This document shows positions 10,710 to 21,363 of a stretch of DNA of 64,000 nucleotides, piece after piece. Each line of letters opens with the position of its first letter. Position 1 is the stretch's first letter. Below the pieces are notes generated by a model. The model had not been told where the DNA came from. It saw only the letters and a list, made by a program, of their open reading frames with translations, and did no database searches. Origin of the DNA: Candidatus Altimarinota bacterium (GTDB taxonomy: Bacteria; Patescibacteriota; Gracilibacteria; BD1-5; UBA6164); NCBI GenBank assembly GCA_013350285.1, contig JAAXWG010000002.1:186001-250000 (forward strand). Reading direction: 5' to 3'. A program made the position numbers and the translations under genes.

Positions 10710-11627
10710 ATGGAATTCAAAATAGGAAAAGATAAATTTCTCAATTGGTTAGAGCTTATCAAAAATAAATCTCCAAAAACAGTAGAACAATATGATAGGC
10801 ATTTAAAATATTTTCAAGAATATCTCAAAACTATAAACAAAGAAAATATCATCATAGAAAATATTGATTTGGACATAGCAGAAGGATTTAGAACTTATAT
10901 CTATAAAAAATCTCAAAAATCACTCTCTCTCAAAACCATCAATGCCTATATGATTACTCTGAGAAGCTTCTTGAAATATTGCGAAAAAACTGGAATACAA
11001 TCACTCTCCCCTACCGCAATAGATTTGATAAAAGCAGAACAAAGACAGGTAGAGTTTCTCAATGAAGATGAACTCAAAAAACTTTTTTCTCAAGTAAATA
11101 TTACTACTATTATAGGAAAAAGAGACCTTGCAATTATGAAATGTATTTATTCAACTGGTCTTCGTATTAGTGAACTCTGCCAGCTCAATAAAAATGATAT
11201 CAATCTTGAAACAAAAGAATTTGTCGTGAGGGGGAAAGGAAGAAAACTCAGAATTGTCTATCTTACAGATGAAACAGCAAAAATAATAAAAGAATATCAA
11301 GAAGCAAGAAATGATATATATGCTCCTCTTTTTATTCGCCATAATTTCAAAAAAGAAAATATAAGTGAACTTGATGATGAAAATCTGAGATTGACACGAT
11401 TTTTTATAACAAGTATGATAAAAGAATATGCTCTCAAAGCTGGAATTCTCAAAGATATTTCTGCTCATACCTTGAGACATTCTTTTGCGACAACACTTCT
11501 TTGTAACTGAGCGGACTTGAGAAGTATTCAAGAAATGCTTGGACATGCGAGTATTACAACAACTCAAGTCTATACTCATGTGAGTAATCCTCATCTCAAA
11601 GAAATACATAAAAAATTTATGAACTAA
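10710..11627 (+). CDS. Tyrosine recombinase, Xer family
   Basis: 305 aa. The N-terminal SAM-like core-binding domain spans about residues 1-95, then the catalytic domain with TGLRISEL (Arg near 151), HTLRHSF (His-x-x-Arg near 254-257), GHASITTTQ and YTHVS (Tyr near 288). The length and the absence of linked phage genes favour a XerC/XerD-type enzyme for chromosome dimer resolution, but an integrase role cannot be excluded, because repeated gene ends lie 5-9 kb downstream. UGA codes the Gly in LLCNGADLRS just after the HxxR motif. Confidence 0.88.
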
Positions 11628-11635
11628 AAAAAATT

Positions 11636-12220
11636 ATGGAACAACATGAAATACAAAGGATAAAAGAAGTAGGAAAACAAAAATTCTCATGGAGAATCAT
11701 AGGAGAAAATTTTGTTTTCAAAGACTGAGAACATTACTATAAAATGCCTTGAATTGTTGGAAAAAATATTTTTTATAAAAAAAATGATTCCTACAAACAA
11801 GCCATTAAAAATTTTGAGATGATTAAGACTTATTTTTCAAAAATTGTAAAAATAGCTGATACAGAAATTATTCAAGATAATGATGGGCATTATATAATCA
11901 AACAAAAAGAAATTGCTTGAGAAAAACTTACAAAAAAAATGCTTGAAGAAAATCATCACCTTCTTATGAAATTTAAAAAACTTGTTATCATCAATGAAGT
12001 AATGTGGGAAAAAGAAGGATTTTGTCTTGATATTCTTGGAAGCGATTTTATTTATGATATGCGAGTAATTCCAAATATTTTTACTGATTGAAGTCATCTT
12101 TATCTATTTGATATAGGCTTACTTGAAAGAAAACCTGAAAGAAAAATTTTTGAATTTATCAGTAAAATTGCTCGTTTTTTACAAGATATTATTATAAAAA
12201 AATGATTTTTTAAAGAATAA
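11636..12220 (+). CDS. Kinase-like fold protein (weak)
   Basis: 194 aa, starting 8 nt after the recombinase stop and probably translated with it. The layout suggests a small protein-kinase-like fold: YYKMPGIVGKNIFYKK at the start, HYIIKQKEIAGEKL as a hinge-like strand, and LYLFDIGLLERK near residue 160, where the Asp could be the metal ligand. No complete catalytic loop (HxDxxxxN) is seen, so it may be an inactive or divergent phosphotransferase. Function unknown. Confidence 0.6.
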
Positions 12221-12282
12221 TTTTTGCTTCATTTTCAATTTTATGTTAGTATTTATAGGATAATTATTTTTCACTTATAAAT

Positions 12283-13818
12283 ATGGATACAAAAAAATCA
12301 GAAAATAACTTAATTAAAGAATTTTGAAAAGATAAAAAATTAGATGGAAAAGACATAATATTTTTAGAAAGTATGTCTTCAAGAACAAAACAAAGTCTTA
12401 TTCCTCTTTTTCAGGAAATGTTGGAAGAAAAAGGTTATACTATAAAAAATGAAAATGACCTTAAGGTTTTTAATCATATTTATACACTTATATTTTGAAA
12501 AGAAAGCTGAATTCTTAAGTTAAATTGAAATAAAATTTCATCTATGTGAATATTTTTATTAAAAAATAATATTAAAATAGAGTTTTTATCTCTAAAAATA
12601 GATAAAAATGGGAAAATATTTTTATATAAGCAAGCAAATATTGAGTGAAGTTTTTGATATATAGAAAATGGAAAGTTTTATGAAAATACTAATTTTTCTC
12701 AAATAGATTACAAATGAAACAATAATAATATTGAAATACAATCATTATCTTCTCAAGAAAAAATTCCTAATTGATATCATCATATAAATAAAATTTATAT
12801 AAATGGTGATACTTATATATGAGAAACAAATATTTGAAAAAAATGGGGAAAATGAGTTTATAGTTGGTGAGATAATTCTTCATACAAATGAGAATTTTAT
12901 AATGGAAGAATAAATAATACTAAAGGAGTTTATACTAATACAAGTGGTATAAAATTTTCTTGAAATTTTGAAAATCAAGCTTCAAATGTACAAAAAGACT
13001 CAATTATTTCTAAAAATACAATAAAAATCCTCAACTGAGTTTTTGCTTGAATGACATTAAAAGAAATAGATGCTATCTCAAATCTAGAAGCTTATCTCAT
13101 AAAAGAAAAAAAAGAATGATTTCCTGAAATTAGATGAAAAACTATAATAAGCTCTCTCGTAAAAGTAATGTGGCCAGATGGAACTATAAGTGAAACTGAA
13201 AGTGATGAAAATTGAAATTATGCAATATGAGCAACTAAAAAACAAAATGGATGAGAAATAAGAGTAAAAATCCCTACAGAGGAAGAATATTATGAAATGA
13301 TTAGCCCTCTTATGGCAAAACGAGAAAATATATATAATGGAAGACTTCTTATATATAAATGAAAAAAACAAAAAAGTGAATTATTAAAATTGGATAATCC
13401 TATCACCAATATTCCAAAATTAAATCGTCCAAAAATGAATAATTCTATGATAAATACCCCTATAATTCCTATTGATCCTTTTTTATCTAAGCTTCAATTA
13501 GTAAATAATCTCATTGTCAATAACCCTTGATTAGAAAATCTATGATTTGATTATAAAAATCCAAAAAAACAAGATATTATAGATATATTGAAAAAAGAAA
13601 AAAATAATGATGAAAAAGAAAAAATATATTCTCCTCTTTTTATTTATGCTCTCCAAGTAAGTTTGAGTTTATTATGACAATGAACAATTCTTGGAAATAT
13701 TGATGGAATATGGGGAAGAAAAACAAAAAAATCACTGGAAACTTTACTCAGTAGTGACACAAATATACTCTCACCAAAATCTATTCAAAATATTATAAAT
13801 AAGTTATGGATAATATAA
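12283..13818 (+). CDS. MORN-repeat protein with C-terminal peptidoglycan-binding domain
   Basis: 511 aa. The N-terminal ~90 residues (EEKGYTIKNENDLKVFNHIY) match the neighbour at 13935. MORN-like repeats follow at about 185-235 (YIGETNIGKKWGKGVYSWG, YKGEFYNG, KFSGNF). The C-terminus has a PGB_1-like module (FIYALQVSLSLLGQ, GNIDGIWGRKTKKSL) near 450-510. No N-terminal signal peptide is present, unusual for a wall-binding module. UGA-Gly is very frequent. Its role is unknown; wall attachment is inferred from the C-terminal module. Confidence 0.72.
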
Positions 13819-13835
13819 TATAAATAATAAATTAA

Positions 13836-13873
13836 GCACTTGTCAATTTAAAAATATTGGCAAGTGTTTTTTT
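13836..13873 (+). terminator. Rho-independent terminator after the MORN-PGB gene
   Basis: Stem CACTTGTCAAT with ATTGGCAAGTG (one G-T pair) around a short loop, followed by seven or more T. Confidence 0.85.
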
Positions 13874-13934
13874 ATATGCTATGATTTAATAGTTAAAAAA
13901 ATAAAAACAAAATTATTTATTAAAAATAAAAATT

Positions 13935-15293
13935 ATGGCTGAAAATAATAACATAGCTCAAGGTTCTTCTTTAGAAAATATCCTCAATGATCAACAAATT
14001 AATGAGAGAGATTTAAAAGAAATTGAAAATTTAAAAGATACAGAAAAAAAACTTCTAAAATCTATTACAAAAGAAATGTTGGAAAAATGATATACAATAC
14101 AAAATAAAAAGAGTTTTGAAGTTTTTCAAAAAATGTATCAAATTGCTTACTGAAAAACATCATGAATGTTTGATTGGAAAAAAATAGAATGAAGCAAAAT
14201 TTGACAAGTAACAGTTCTAAATGAAAAAAATAAAAATGAAGATATAAAAATAAGATCAGTTACTGTATGAAGGGGGGGTACTATTTATATTTTTTCAAGT
14301 AATAACAGTTATTCAAATAGAATAATACAAAATTGAAAATATTATCCTAATTCAAAATATTCAGATAATAATAGTGAATTTAATGATAATGAATTTAAAA
14401 TTGCAAAAATAGGGAGTGATAATAGACCAAATTATCATAATTGAATATGAAAAAAATTTTTCCAAAATTGATCTTATTATATTTGAGAATTTAAAGTATG
14501 AAAACCTAAATGAAGTTGAATTTTTGTAAATATTAATAAAGAAAGGTTTATTTGAAATTTTGATACAGCAAATTGAAAGACTATTATTACTGATTGAGCT
14601 CATGGTTGAAAGACATTAGAAGACCTTGATAAAATTGCTACTCCTGCCGCTGCTCCTGCCACTACTCCTGCCACTACTCCTGCCGCTGCTCCTGCCGCTG
14701 CTCCTGCCACTACTCCTGCCGCTGCTCCTGCCGCTGCTCCTGCCACTACTCCTGCCGCTGCTCCTGCCACTACTCCTGCCGCTGCTCCTGCCACTACTCC
14801 TGCCGCTGCTCCTGCCGCTGCTCCTGCCACTACTCCTGCCGCTGCTCCTGCCACTACTCCTGCCGCTGCTCCTGCCACTACTCCTGCCGCTGCTCCTGCC
14901 ACTCAAAAAGAAACTTGAACTAATTCAATAAAAATAAACCAAGCATGGGCAAAAAATCAAATTCTTACATATAAAGAAAATTTTGATTATGAAAAACCAA
15001 CAAAACAAGATATTATAGATATATTAGCTAAATATAAAGATGCTGATTTTAGTAAAAAGGAGAATATTCCAGAAAATTCAGCTCTTGTAATCTATGCAAT
15101 TCAATTAGCTATAAAAGAACTTTGATATGCTAATGATTTATGAAATATAGATGGAATTTTTTGACAAAAAACAATTGAAGCATTAAAAAAACTCCAAGAA
15201 AAAAAATTATGATTTACATGAGAAGATATAGATGGTATTCCTTGACCAAAAACTATTCAAGCAATGATAGAAAAATTAAATGCTCCAGCATAA
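13935..15293 (+). CDS. MORN / Thr-Ala-Pro linker / peptidoglycan-binding protein
   Basis: 452 aa with the same plan as the gene before it: N-terminal domain (LEKGYTIQNKKSFEVFQKMY), MORN-like segment near 170-215 (NGIGKKFFQNGSYYIGEF, RFIGNF), then a low-complexity T/A-P-A linker of 88 residues encoded by 22 12-bp units. A two-part PGB module ends the protein (YAIQLAIKELGY, NIDGIFGQKTIEAL, DIDGIPGPKTIQAMI). The linker is typical of wall-spanning proteins. There is no signal peptide. Its 3' end, stop and terminator recur in degenerate form at 19865-20019. Confidence 0.75.
14640..14903. repeat. 22 x 12-bp GC-rich tandem repeat
   Basis: Units are ACTCCTGCCGCT or GCTCCTGCCACT variants of RCTCCTGCCRCT, giving a 264-bp GC island in an AT-rich genome. 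Translated it forms the TPAA/APAT linker. All frames are open here because the repeat lacks stop codons, so the overlapping Leu-rich and Gly/Ser-rich frames are not genes. Confidence 0.95.
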
Positions 15294-15357
15294 TTCCCCC
15301 CTCTTCCCTTCCAAAAAAATGAGAAAAACTTTTTTTTCATTTTTTTTTGTTATAATA
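15204..15357 (+). repeat. Direct repeat, left copy (PGB gene 3' end plus terminator)
   Basis: Covers the last ~30 codons of the PGB gene, its stop and its terminator. A second copy lies at 19865-20019 with a 3-nt insertion, a 2-nt deletion and several substitutions. Together they bracket the 1446-residue gene. Confidence 0.85.
15313..15349 (+). terminator. Terminator of the 13935-15293 gene
   Basis: Stem AAAAAATGAGAAAA with the facing T-rich arm TTTTTTTTCATTTTTTTT (imperfect), ending in a T tract; the copy at 19975 retains a better-paired stem. Confidence 0.6.
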
Positions 15358-15424
15358 GAAATAATATTTCTTAGAAAAATAGGAAAGTAAAAAATTTTAT
15401 TATTAAGAATATAATATAAAATCT

Positions 15425-15470
15425 AAAAAATAGAAAAGTCAATTAAAAAAATTGACTTTTCTATTTTTTT
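15425..15470 (+). terminator. Perfect 20-bp hairpin before the giant gene
   Basis: Arms 15425-15444 and 15450-15469 are exact reverse complements with a 5-nt A loop and a T tract. A TATAAT box lies at about 15350, so a short ~110-nt transcript, or a leader with attenuation for the gene at 15513, is possible. Otherwise the 15294-15512 gap holds nothing recognisable. Confidence 0.7.
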
Positions 15471-15512
15471 ATTATATTATTAAGTAGTATATATTTTTAA
15501 TTATAATTTTTT

Positions 15513-18500
15513 ATGAATAATTCAACAACAACTATTAATTTTTCAGAACAAGAAAGTATTAATGAAATAGATAGTCAGATAAACGAGAAGAAAAAAAGAC
15601 AAGATGAACTAAATAAAGAAATGAATCATGCGAGTAATAATCGTGCAATTTGAAAAAAACATGATGAAATAGAACAAGAGTATTTACAATTAGAACAAGA
15701 AATAAAAGACTTAGAAAAAAGAAAAATTAGTTTAATAAATCACGAAAAAAAAGAGAATATTTCTCATCTTAATTTGACTCAAGATAATATAGTAGAGATA
15801 TCATGATATGCTCTTTGAAATATAGATAAGATGATTGAATTAAGGTGAGATACATTGAATATTTTAAAGAGAAAAATGAATTATAAATCTGGAAAAGAGT
15901 ATAAGGATTTAGAAGAAAAATTTAATTGAATAAAAAAAGAGATAGAAGATCTAGAACATAAAAAGAAAATATTACTTTCTTGAATAGAAGTTTATAATCA
16001 GACTTTAAGAGCCTTAAAAATAGCACAAAAAAAAGAAAATAATAATGATGAAATTAATTTTTTAAGGGAGAATATAGCTAATACATTCAGTAAACTTGTA
16101 AGTATTTTAGAAGATTTTTGATGATTTTGAGAAAAAGATAAATTAATAGATAGTACGAAAAATACTGTAAATAGTATAATAACTGATTCAAGTAGACTTC
16201 TTCCAGCTCATAAAGATCCATTACAATTAGAAGCTCATAAAGATCCATTACAATTAGAAGCTCATAAAGATCCATTACAATTAGAAGCTCATAAAGATCC
16301 ATTACAATTAGAAGCTCATAAAGATCCATTACAATTAGAAGCTCATAAAGATCCATTACAATTAGAAGCTCATAAAGACGAGACTTTAGATATAGTAAAT
16401 AATATTATTCCCGTTCTTACAAATATTTCTGATATGGAAGAAGTGATGATGAGAGAGGCAAGAAAAAGAGCAGAAGAAAGAATAACAAATGAACATGCCG
16501 AAGATAAGGAAAAAAAAGGTTTTGGAAAAATTACAGGACTTTTTAATAGAGGAAAAAGATTTTTTAATAGAAAAAATATCTTGGATCAATATATACAAGA
16601 AGAGCTTGAAAAATTAAGAGCAGAAATGTTTACTTGAAAATTTGCTCAAGCATCTGATAGGCGAGAAACTGAATTTTATGGTAATTTTGATGCAAGTACA
16701 AAGAGAAGTGAAAATCTTACTCATAGTATAGAAACTACAGAACTAAATGAACTCGCTCAACAATATGTAAATGGAGAAATAGATGACAATCAATTTCAAA
16801 ATTTATTTCAGACATATATTCAAAATAATGAAGAATTAAATAATGCTCTTCAAGATATACAAAATCAGGGGACAAATGTGCTTCTTAAACTTAAAAAAGA
16901 AAAAGAATACAGAGATTTTATAAAAAGTATAAGTAATTGACAAATAAATGATACAGATATTAAAAAATACAAAATATTTTTAGAGAGAGATTTTGGAGTT
17001 TCTTTCACAAAACAAAATATAGAATTATTAAAACTAAGTCTTGGTAATAATGAAATTATAGAAAAAATATTATCAAAACAAATAAATCTAAAAATAGATG
17101 TACTTGTAGGATGAGATGGAGCATTTGATACAAAAAATCAAGTAAGACAAAATAATTCTATTGAGAAAAATACTGTAAATAGGATTTGAAAATGGCTTGA
17201 TAGACATCCTATATTTACACTTTGATCTACTCCTATTGCAGTTGTAGGTACAGCACTTGCTTTTTCTAACCCACTTATTACTATGCTTGTATGAGCTGGT
17301 ATGGCTTGAGCTATAGTATGAGCTAAAAGAGCATCTAATTATAGTGATTCACATAATCAATATGAAGAAAGAGTAGTAAGATGAGAAGATGAATATGCAA
17401 GAATACTAAGAAAAATACAAGAAGATGAAGAAAACCTTAAAAATAATAAACTTTGATTTATAAAAAAGATTTTGCTTAATAGAAGGATTAAAAACAATAG
17501 AAAAAAATTAAAACTCTATCAAAGAAGATGAGTAGATGGAAATCCTCAAATAGAAACAAGAAAAGGGACAACACATAGACATTTTGCTCCTATCAATGTA
17601 TTAAATGAAAAATTAGAAAATTATTTAAATAAAGAGGATTGAGAAGAAACAAAACATTGACTTGTATATAATCCAGAGAATCATAGTGAAAACTATCAAA
17701 AATTAACTTCTGAAAGACAATTTTTTGAAATGTGGCTTGGACAAGCATTAGCTAGACTTGATAATTGGAGAGCAACAGGTTATAATTTCTTGAAAATGAA
17801 AGAAAATATATGAAAAACAAACGAGCAAATGGATGAAGAAATGGAAGTGGAGATGAATAGACTTCATAAAAATATTCTTGCTTGAGCAAATAAGCTTGGT
17901 ATAAAACTAGAAGATATACAAAGTAATAATGAATCTTATAAGAAAACGATGGAAAGACTTAATGCAGATTTAATGCTTGCTCAAGATAATTTTAAAACAA
18001 CAAGAAGAAATGAGGCTTTGAAAAAATGAGCAACATCATCAGCTGTCTATCTTGGTACAAGTTTAATTTTTCAAGGAATTTTCCATAATTGAATTTTTGC
18101 AAAAACAGAAATTATTCCTTGAAGTGAATCTATTAGTATAAGTGATGCTAAATTAAGGAGTCTTATTCCTCAAAATATAACGACAGAAACAAGTTATACT
18201 GACTGGATACAAAGACCAGAAAATATAGAGATGCTTAAAAATAATGGTTATCTAGTTCAATGAGAAAATATTTTTTCAATAAAAGAAGCACTTGATCCTA
18301 ATATAGCAAGTAGACTTGAAATTATCTTATGACAAGAAAAAGCAAATAAGTTTATTACTTCTCTTGCTCAAGATACTCGTCCAAATACACTTTGGGAAAC
18401 ACTCAAAGATACTATATTTAATAATACTCATGCTTGAAATGATGCAAAAAATCAAGTTATGCAATTTATACTTGAAGCAAGTGCTGAATGAAAAAATGAT

Positions 18501-19853
18501 CTTCTTTCTCCAGAACTCTTTAATGAGGCAGTAAGTAAATGAATTTTGAGTGATGTTGTGAACCATACACCAAGAATAGATAAGATAGTAAGCCTTATGC
18601 ATAACTGGGGATATACAGATGTAAATTATGATTTTATTGCAAATGCAGTAGGAGAATTACAAAATAATTGAAATAATGCACTTTCTGCTTGGTCAACAGA
18701 AAAAAAAGTAAAAGTATCAGAAGCACTTTGGTGTTATGTACATAGAGATGGTATTGCTAGCTGATCCCCTATGTATGAAGTATTTATAGATAAAGTAGCT
18801 AATCAAAGTCTTGTAGATTTTACTCAGGTAGCTGAGCAGATTAAAAAAGCTCCAGCATGATTATTCAGTGGACTTTGAATTCCAACATTTAGAAATACTT
18901 TTTTATCTCCACTTGGAAACGAAAAAATTAAAGATGAAAATTGAGTATGAGATGATGATAAAAAAGAAGAATGAGCAAATCCAGTTCCTAATAAATGAGA
19001 AAAAAAGAAAATTCCTATACAAGAAAGATTAAAATGATATAGAGGTAGATTTATTTCTTCATTTAATGAATGATTAAAATTAGCTAAAGATGATGGAAAA
19101 AGAAATGGAAATATTCAATTTAACTTTATTCCTAATAAAAATTTAACAGATTATAATTCGATTGCTCAGGCAATTGATGAATTAACTAAGGAATATAATA
19201 GTAAAAAGCTTAAGCTTAGAAAAGAATGGAAAACTCAAAACTCTAAAAATATGGAAATAATTGAAGGTGAAATGAATCTTCTTCTTATAGAATATTTAAG
19301 ATTATTTAAAAGTATTCCTTTAGATATATCATCAGAAGATAACTTAAAAAAATCTTATGATTTTAAAAAAGATAACCTTAGAAAAGAATGGAAAACTCAA
19401 AACTCTAAAAATATGGAAATAATTGAAGGTGAAATGGATCTTCTTCTTAAAGAATATTTAAAATTAATTAGAGAAAAAGGTTTTAAAGCAGAAAAAAAAG
19501 AAACTTGAGAAGTATTTTTAGATTTTATTAAAGCTCTGGAATATGAAATTAGTAAAAATTGAGGTGATTTAGATTTATTTAAAAGTTGAGCTACAGAAAT
19601 AATGACTATTTATATAAATAATATTGAAGCATTGATTCTAGAAGAAAATTTAACTGCAAAGCAAATTAAAACACGAGAAACTGAACTTTATAAAAATTCA
19701 GAATCTTTACTAATTAGATTAGCAGAAAGAGCAAAAAATAGAAAACAGGTTGGAGAGGAATGAGCAAAAGATACTCCTCCATCAAACGATCAAATTGATG
19801 AGGATACAAAAAAATATATACAAAAAATAAGAAGACAAAGACAAAGAACATAA
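15513..19853 (+). CDS. Giant 1446-residue coiled-coil membrane protein
   Basis: No family recognised. N-terminal coiled coil (about 15-170), then six exact copies of AHKDPLQLE (about 232-285), a charged helical region, a hydrophobic glycine-rich segment at about 566-606 (PIAVVGTALAF, MLVGAGMAGAIVGA), a second hydrophobic stretch near 840-863, a long globular part, a KKEEGANPVPNKGEKKK linker near 1150, and a C-terminal region with a 54-residue internal duplication. There is no signal peptide. The gene is bracketed by direct copies of the neighbouring PGB gene end. UGA-Gly is dominant. Likely a surface or envelope-spanning structure; this is inference. Confidence 0.8.
16206..16367. repeat. 6 x 27-bp tandem repeat in the giant gene
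   Basis: Six identical 27-bp units starting GCTCATAAAGATCCATTAC, encoding AHKDPLQLE, plus a partial seventh. The lack of any nucleotide divergence indicates recent expansion. Confidence 0.97.
19215..19462. repeat. 162-bp tandem duplication in the giant gene
   Basis: CTTAGAAAAGAATGGAAAAC begins copies at 19215 and 19377; the first ~85 nt of each are nearly identical (LRKEWKTQNSKNMEIIEGEM in both). The period of 162 bp keeps the frame. Confidence 0.9.
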
Positions 19854-19864
19854 AATTCTTTAAT

Positions 19865-20019
19865 AAATTATGATTTACATGAAAAGATATAGATGGTATT
19901 CCTCCTTGACCAAAAACTATTCAAGCAATAATAGAAAAATTAAATACTCCAGCATAATTACCCTCTTCCCTTCCAAAAAAATGAGAAAAACTTTTTTCTC
20001 ATTTTTTTTTGTTATAATA
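19865..20019 (+). pseudogene. Remnant of a PGB gene 3' end plus terminator (right copy)
   Basis: Encodes, without a start, KLGFTGKDIDGIP then GPKTIQAIIEKLNTPA and a UAA, matching the end of the 13935-15293 product. It lies in a different frame from the giant gene, whose stop is 11 nt upstream. Likely the scar of a duplication or insertion, or a lost C-terminal domain of the giant gene. Confidence 0.8.
19975..20010 (+). terminator. Terminator after the giant gene
   Basis: Arms AAAAAATGAGAAAA and TTTTCTCATTTTTT around a short loop, ending in T9. It is the right-hand copy of the terminator at 15313. Confidence 0.75.
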
Positions 20020-20045
20020 ATAAAAATACAATTTATAAAAAAATT

Positions 20046-20570
20046 ATGAAACTTATCGTTTGACTTGGAAATCCATGAAAAGAATATGAAATAACAAGGC
20101 ATAATCTTGGTTTTCTATTTTTGGATTATTTTCAAAAAAAACAGAATCTTCCTGAATTTTCCTATGAATCTAAATTTAAGGGAGATATCACAACTGGATT
20201 GATAAAAGGAGAAAAAGTGATACTTTTAAAACCACAAACTTTTATGAATCTCTCTTGAGAAAGTATAAAAAAATGTAGTGATTTTTATAAGATGAGTCAA
20301 AAAGATATGTGTATCATTTATGATGATATCAGTATGGATTTTGGAAAAATACGAACGAGGGAAACGGGAACTGCATGAGGACATAATGGTATAAAAGACA
20401 TTATCCAATTTTTTTGACAAGAGTTTCAAAGAATAAAATTTTGAATTGGTTATAATTCAAAATATGAAGTTTCTGATTGGGTACTTTCAAAATTTAGTGA
20501 AGAAGAACAAATTGAATTAGAAAATAAGTATTTCTCAGAAATAGAAAAAGAACTTTTAAATATTTTTTAG
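20046..20570 (+). CDS. pth: Peptidyl-tRNA hydrolase
   Basis: 174 aa. Rescues tRNA from prematurely released peptidyl-tRNA. The N-terminus VGLGNPGKEYEITRHNLGF has G6 and G11 coded by UGA, with Asn9 and the catalytic His19 in place. KPQTFMNLSGES and TAGGHNGIKDII are also family motifs. CGA at 20352-20354 falls at the arginine of the family's GKIRxR segment, so CGA is read as Arg here. It is a monocistronic-looking gene behind the terminator at 19975. Confidence 0.96.
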
Positions 20571-20686
20571 ATAAAATTGAATTAAAAAATAATTTAGTTA
20601 TAGTTATAGTTGTCAATAAAAAAATAAAGGAGTTATTTTGTAAATGGGATTAAAATTTTATTTATTTCTTAAATATTACAAAAAAT

Positions 20687-21241
20687 ATGAGTACAGAAAA
20701 AAAAGAAACTTTGGATAACTTTATCCAAAAATGAGAAAAATTATCAGATAATCTTGTGAAAGGTTTTTATAATGAATCTTTGGTAAAAAAGATAGAAAGC
20801 TTAGATTTTATGAAAAGTCTTATAGGAAGCTCTTTTTTACAGGCAATTCAAAGTTTTTGAAAATGATGGTTTAAGCAGGTATTTATATTTTTCTGATATC
20901 TTGCAATAATTTTTTGAATCCTCGGTGCTTTGATGCAAATATTTTCAATTTTTAACTCATTTGTATATATAAAATGGCTTTTATTTGATATTCTCTCAAT
21001 AGGAATGTCTCTTCTTGTCATTATTATTTGATTTTGAATGATAAGATTCAAAACTTGGTACCCTTTTATTGTTATTATAAGCTTTTTTTATCAAATCATT
21101 TTTTCTATATTTTCAAGTCTTTATGCAAGTATATATTATTATCCTCTTTCATCTTTAATTTGATATATTATAATATCTTGTCTATTTTTTATAGTTTGAT
21201 TTGCTTTGATATTAAAAAACAAAGAATTATTTCATAACTAG
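20687..21241 (+). CDS. Small integral membrane protein, four predicted helices
   Basis: 184 aa. A soluble N-terminal ~55 residues are followed by hydrophobic segments at about 65-90 (VFIFFGYLAIIFGILGAL), 95-115, 120-145 and 155-178. No family recognised. The start ATG follows an A/T-only leader. A weak hairpin at 21252-21274 may terminate it. Confidence 0.7.
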
Positions 21242-21324
21242 AAATTCTCTTAAAAAAGAGATAAAAAATCTCTTGAAAATTTCAAAATATAATTTTTTAT
21301 AAAAAACTTGCAAAAAATATTTTT

Positions 21325-21354
21325 TTGACTATAAGTAAGATATTACTTTATAAT
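21325..21354 (+). promoter_or_regulatory. Promoter of the chitinase gene
   Basis: TTGACT at 21325-21330 and TATAAT at 21349-21354 with an 18-nt spacer, ending 9 nt before the ATG, so the mRNA leader would be very short or absent. Confidence 0.6.
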
Positions 21355-21363
21355 TAACACATT

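Noticed and set aside
14640-14903. Leu-rich, Gly/Ser-rich or Ala/Val-rich proteins in other frames of the 12-bp repeat
   Set aside because: All frames are open because the repeat lacks stops; only the TPAA frame joins conserved domains on both sides.
16206-16376. CRISPR array
   Set aside because: The 27-bp units are contiguous, without spacers, and are in frame within a gene.
10710-20019. Integrated phage or ICE driven by the recombinase at 10710
   Set aside because: No phage, relaxase or att-like sequence next to the recombinase; the direct repeats further on are gene-end duplicates. It looks like a Xer-type housekeeping enzyme.
20352-20354. CGA/CGG as tryptophan
   Set aside because: In Pth, CGA falls where the family has Arg; other CGA sites also fit Arg.
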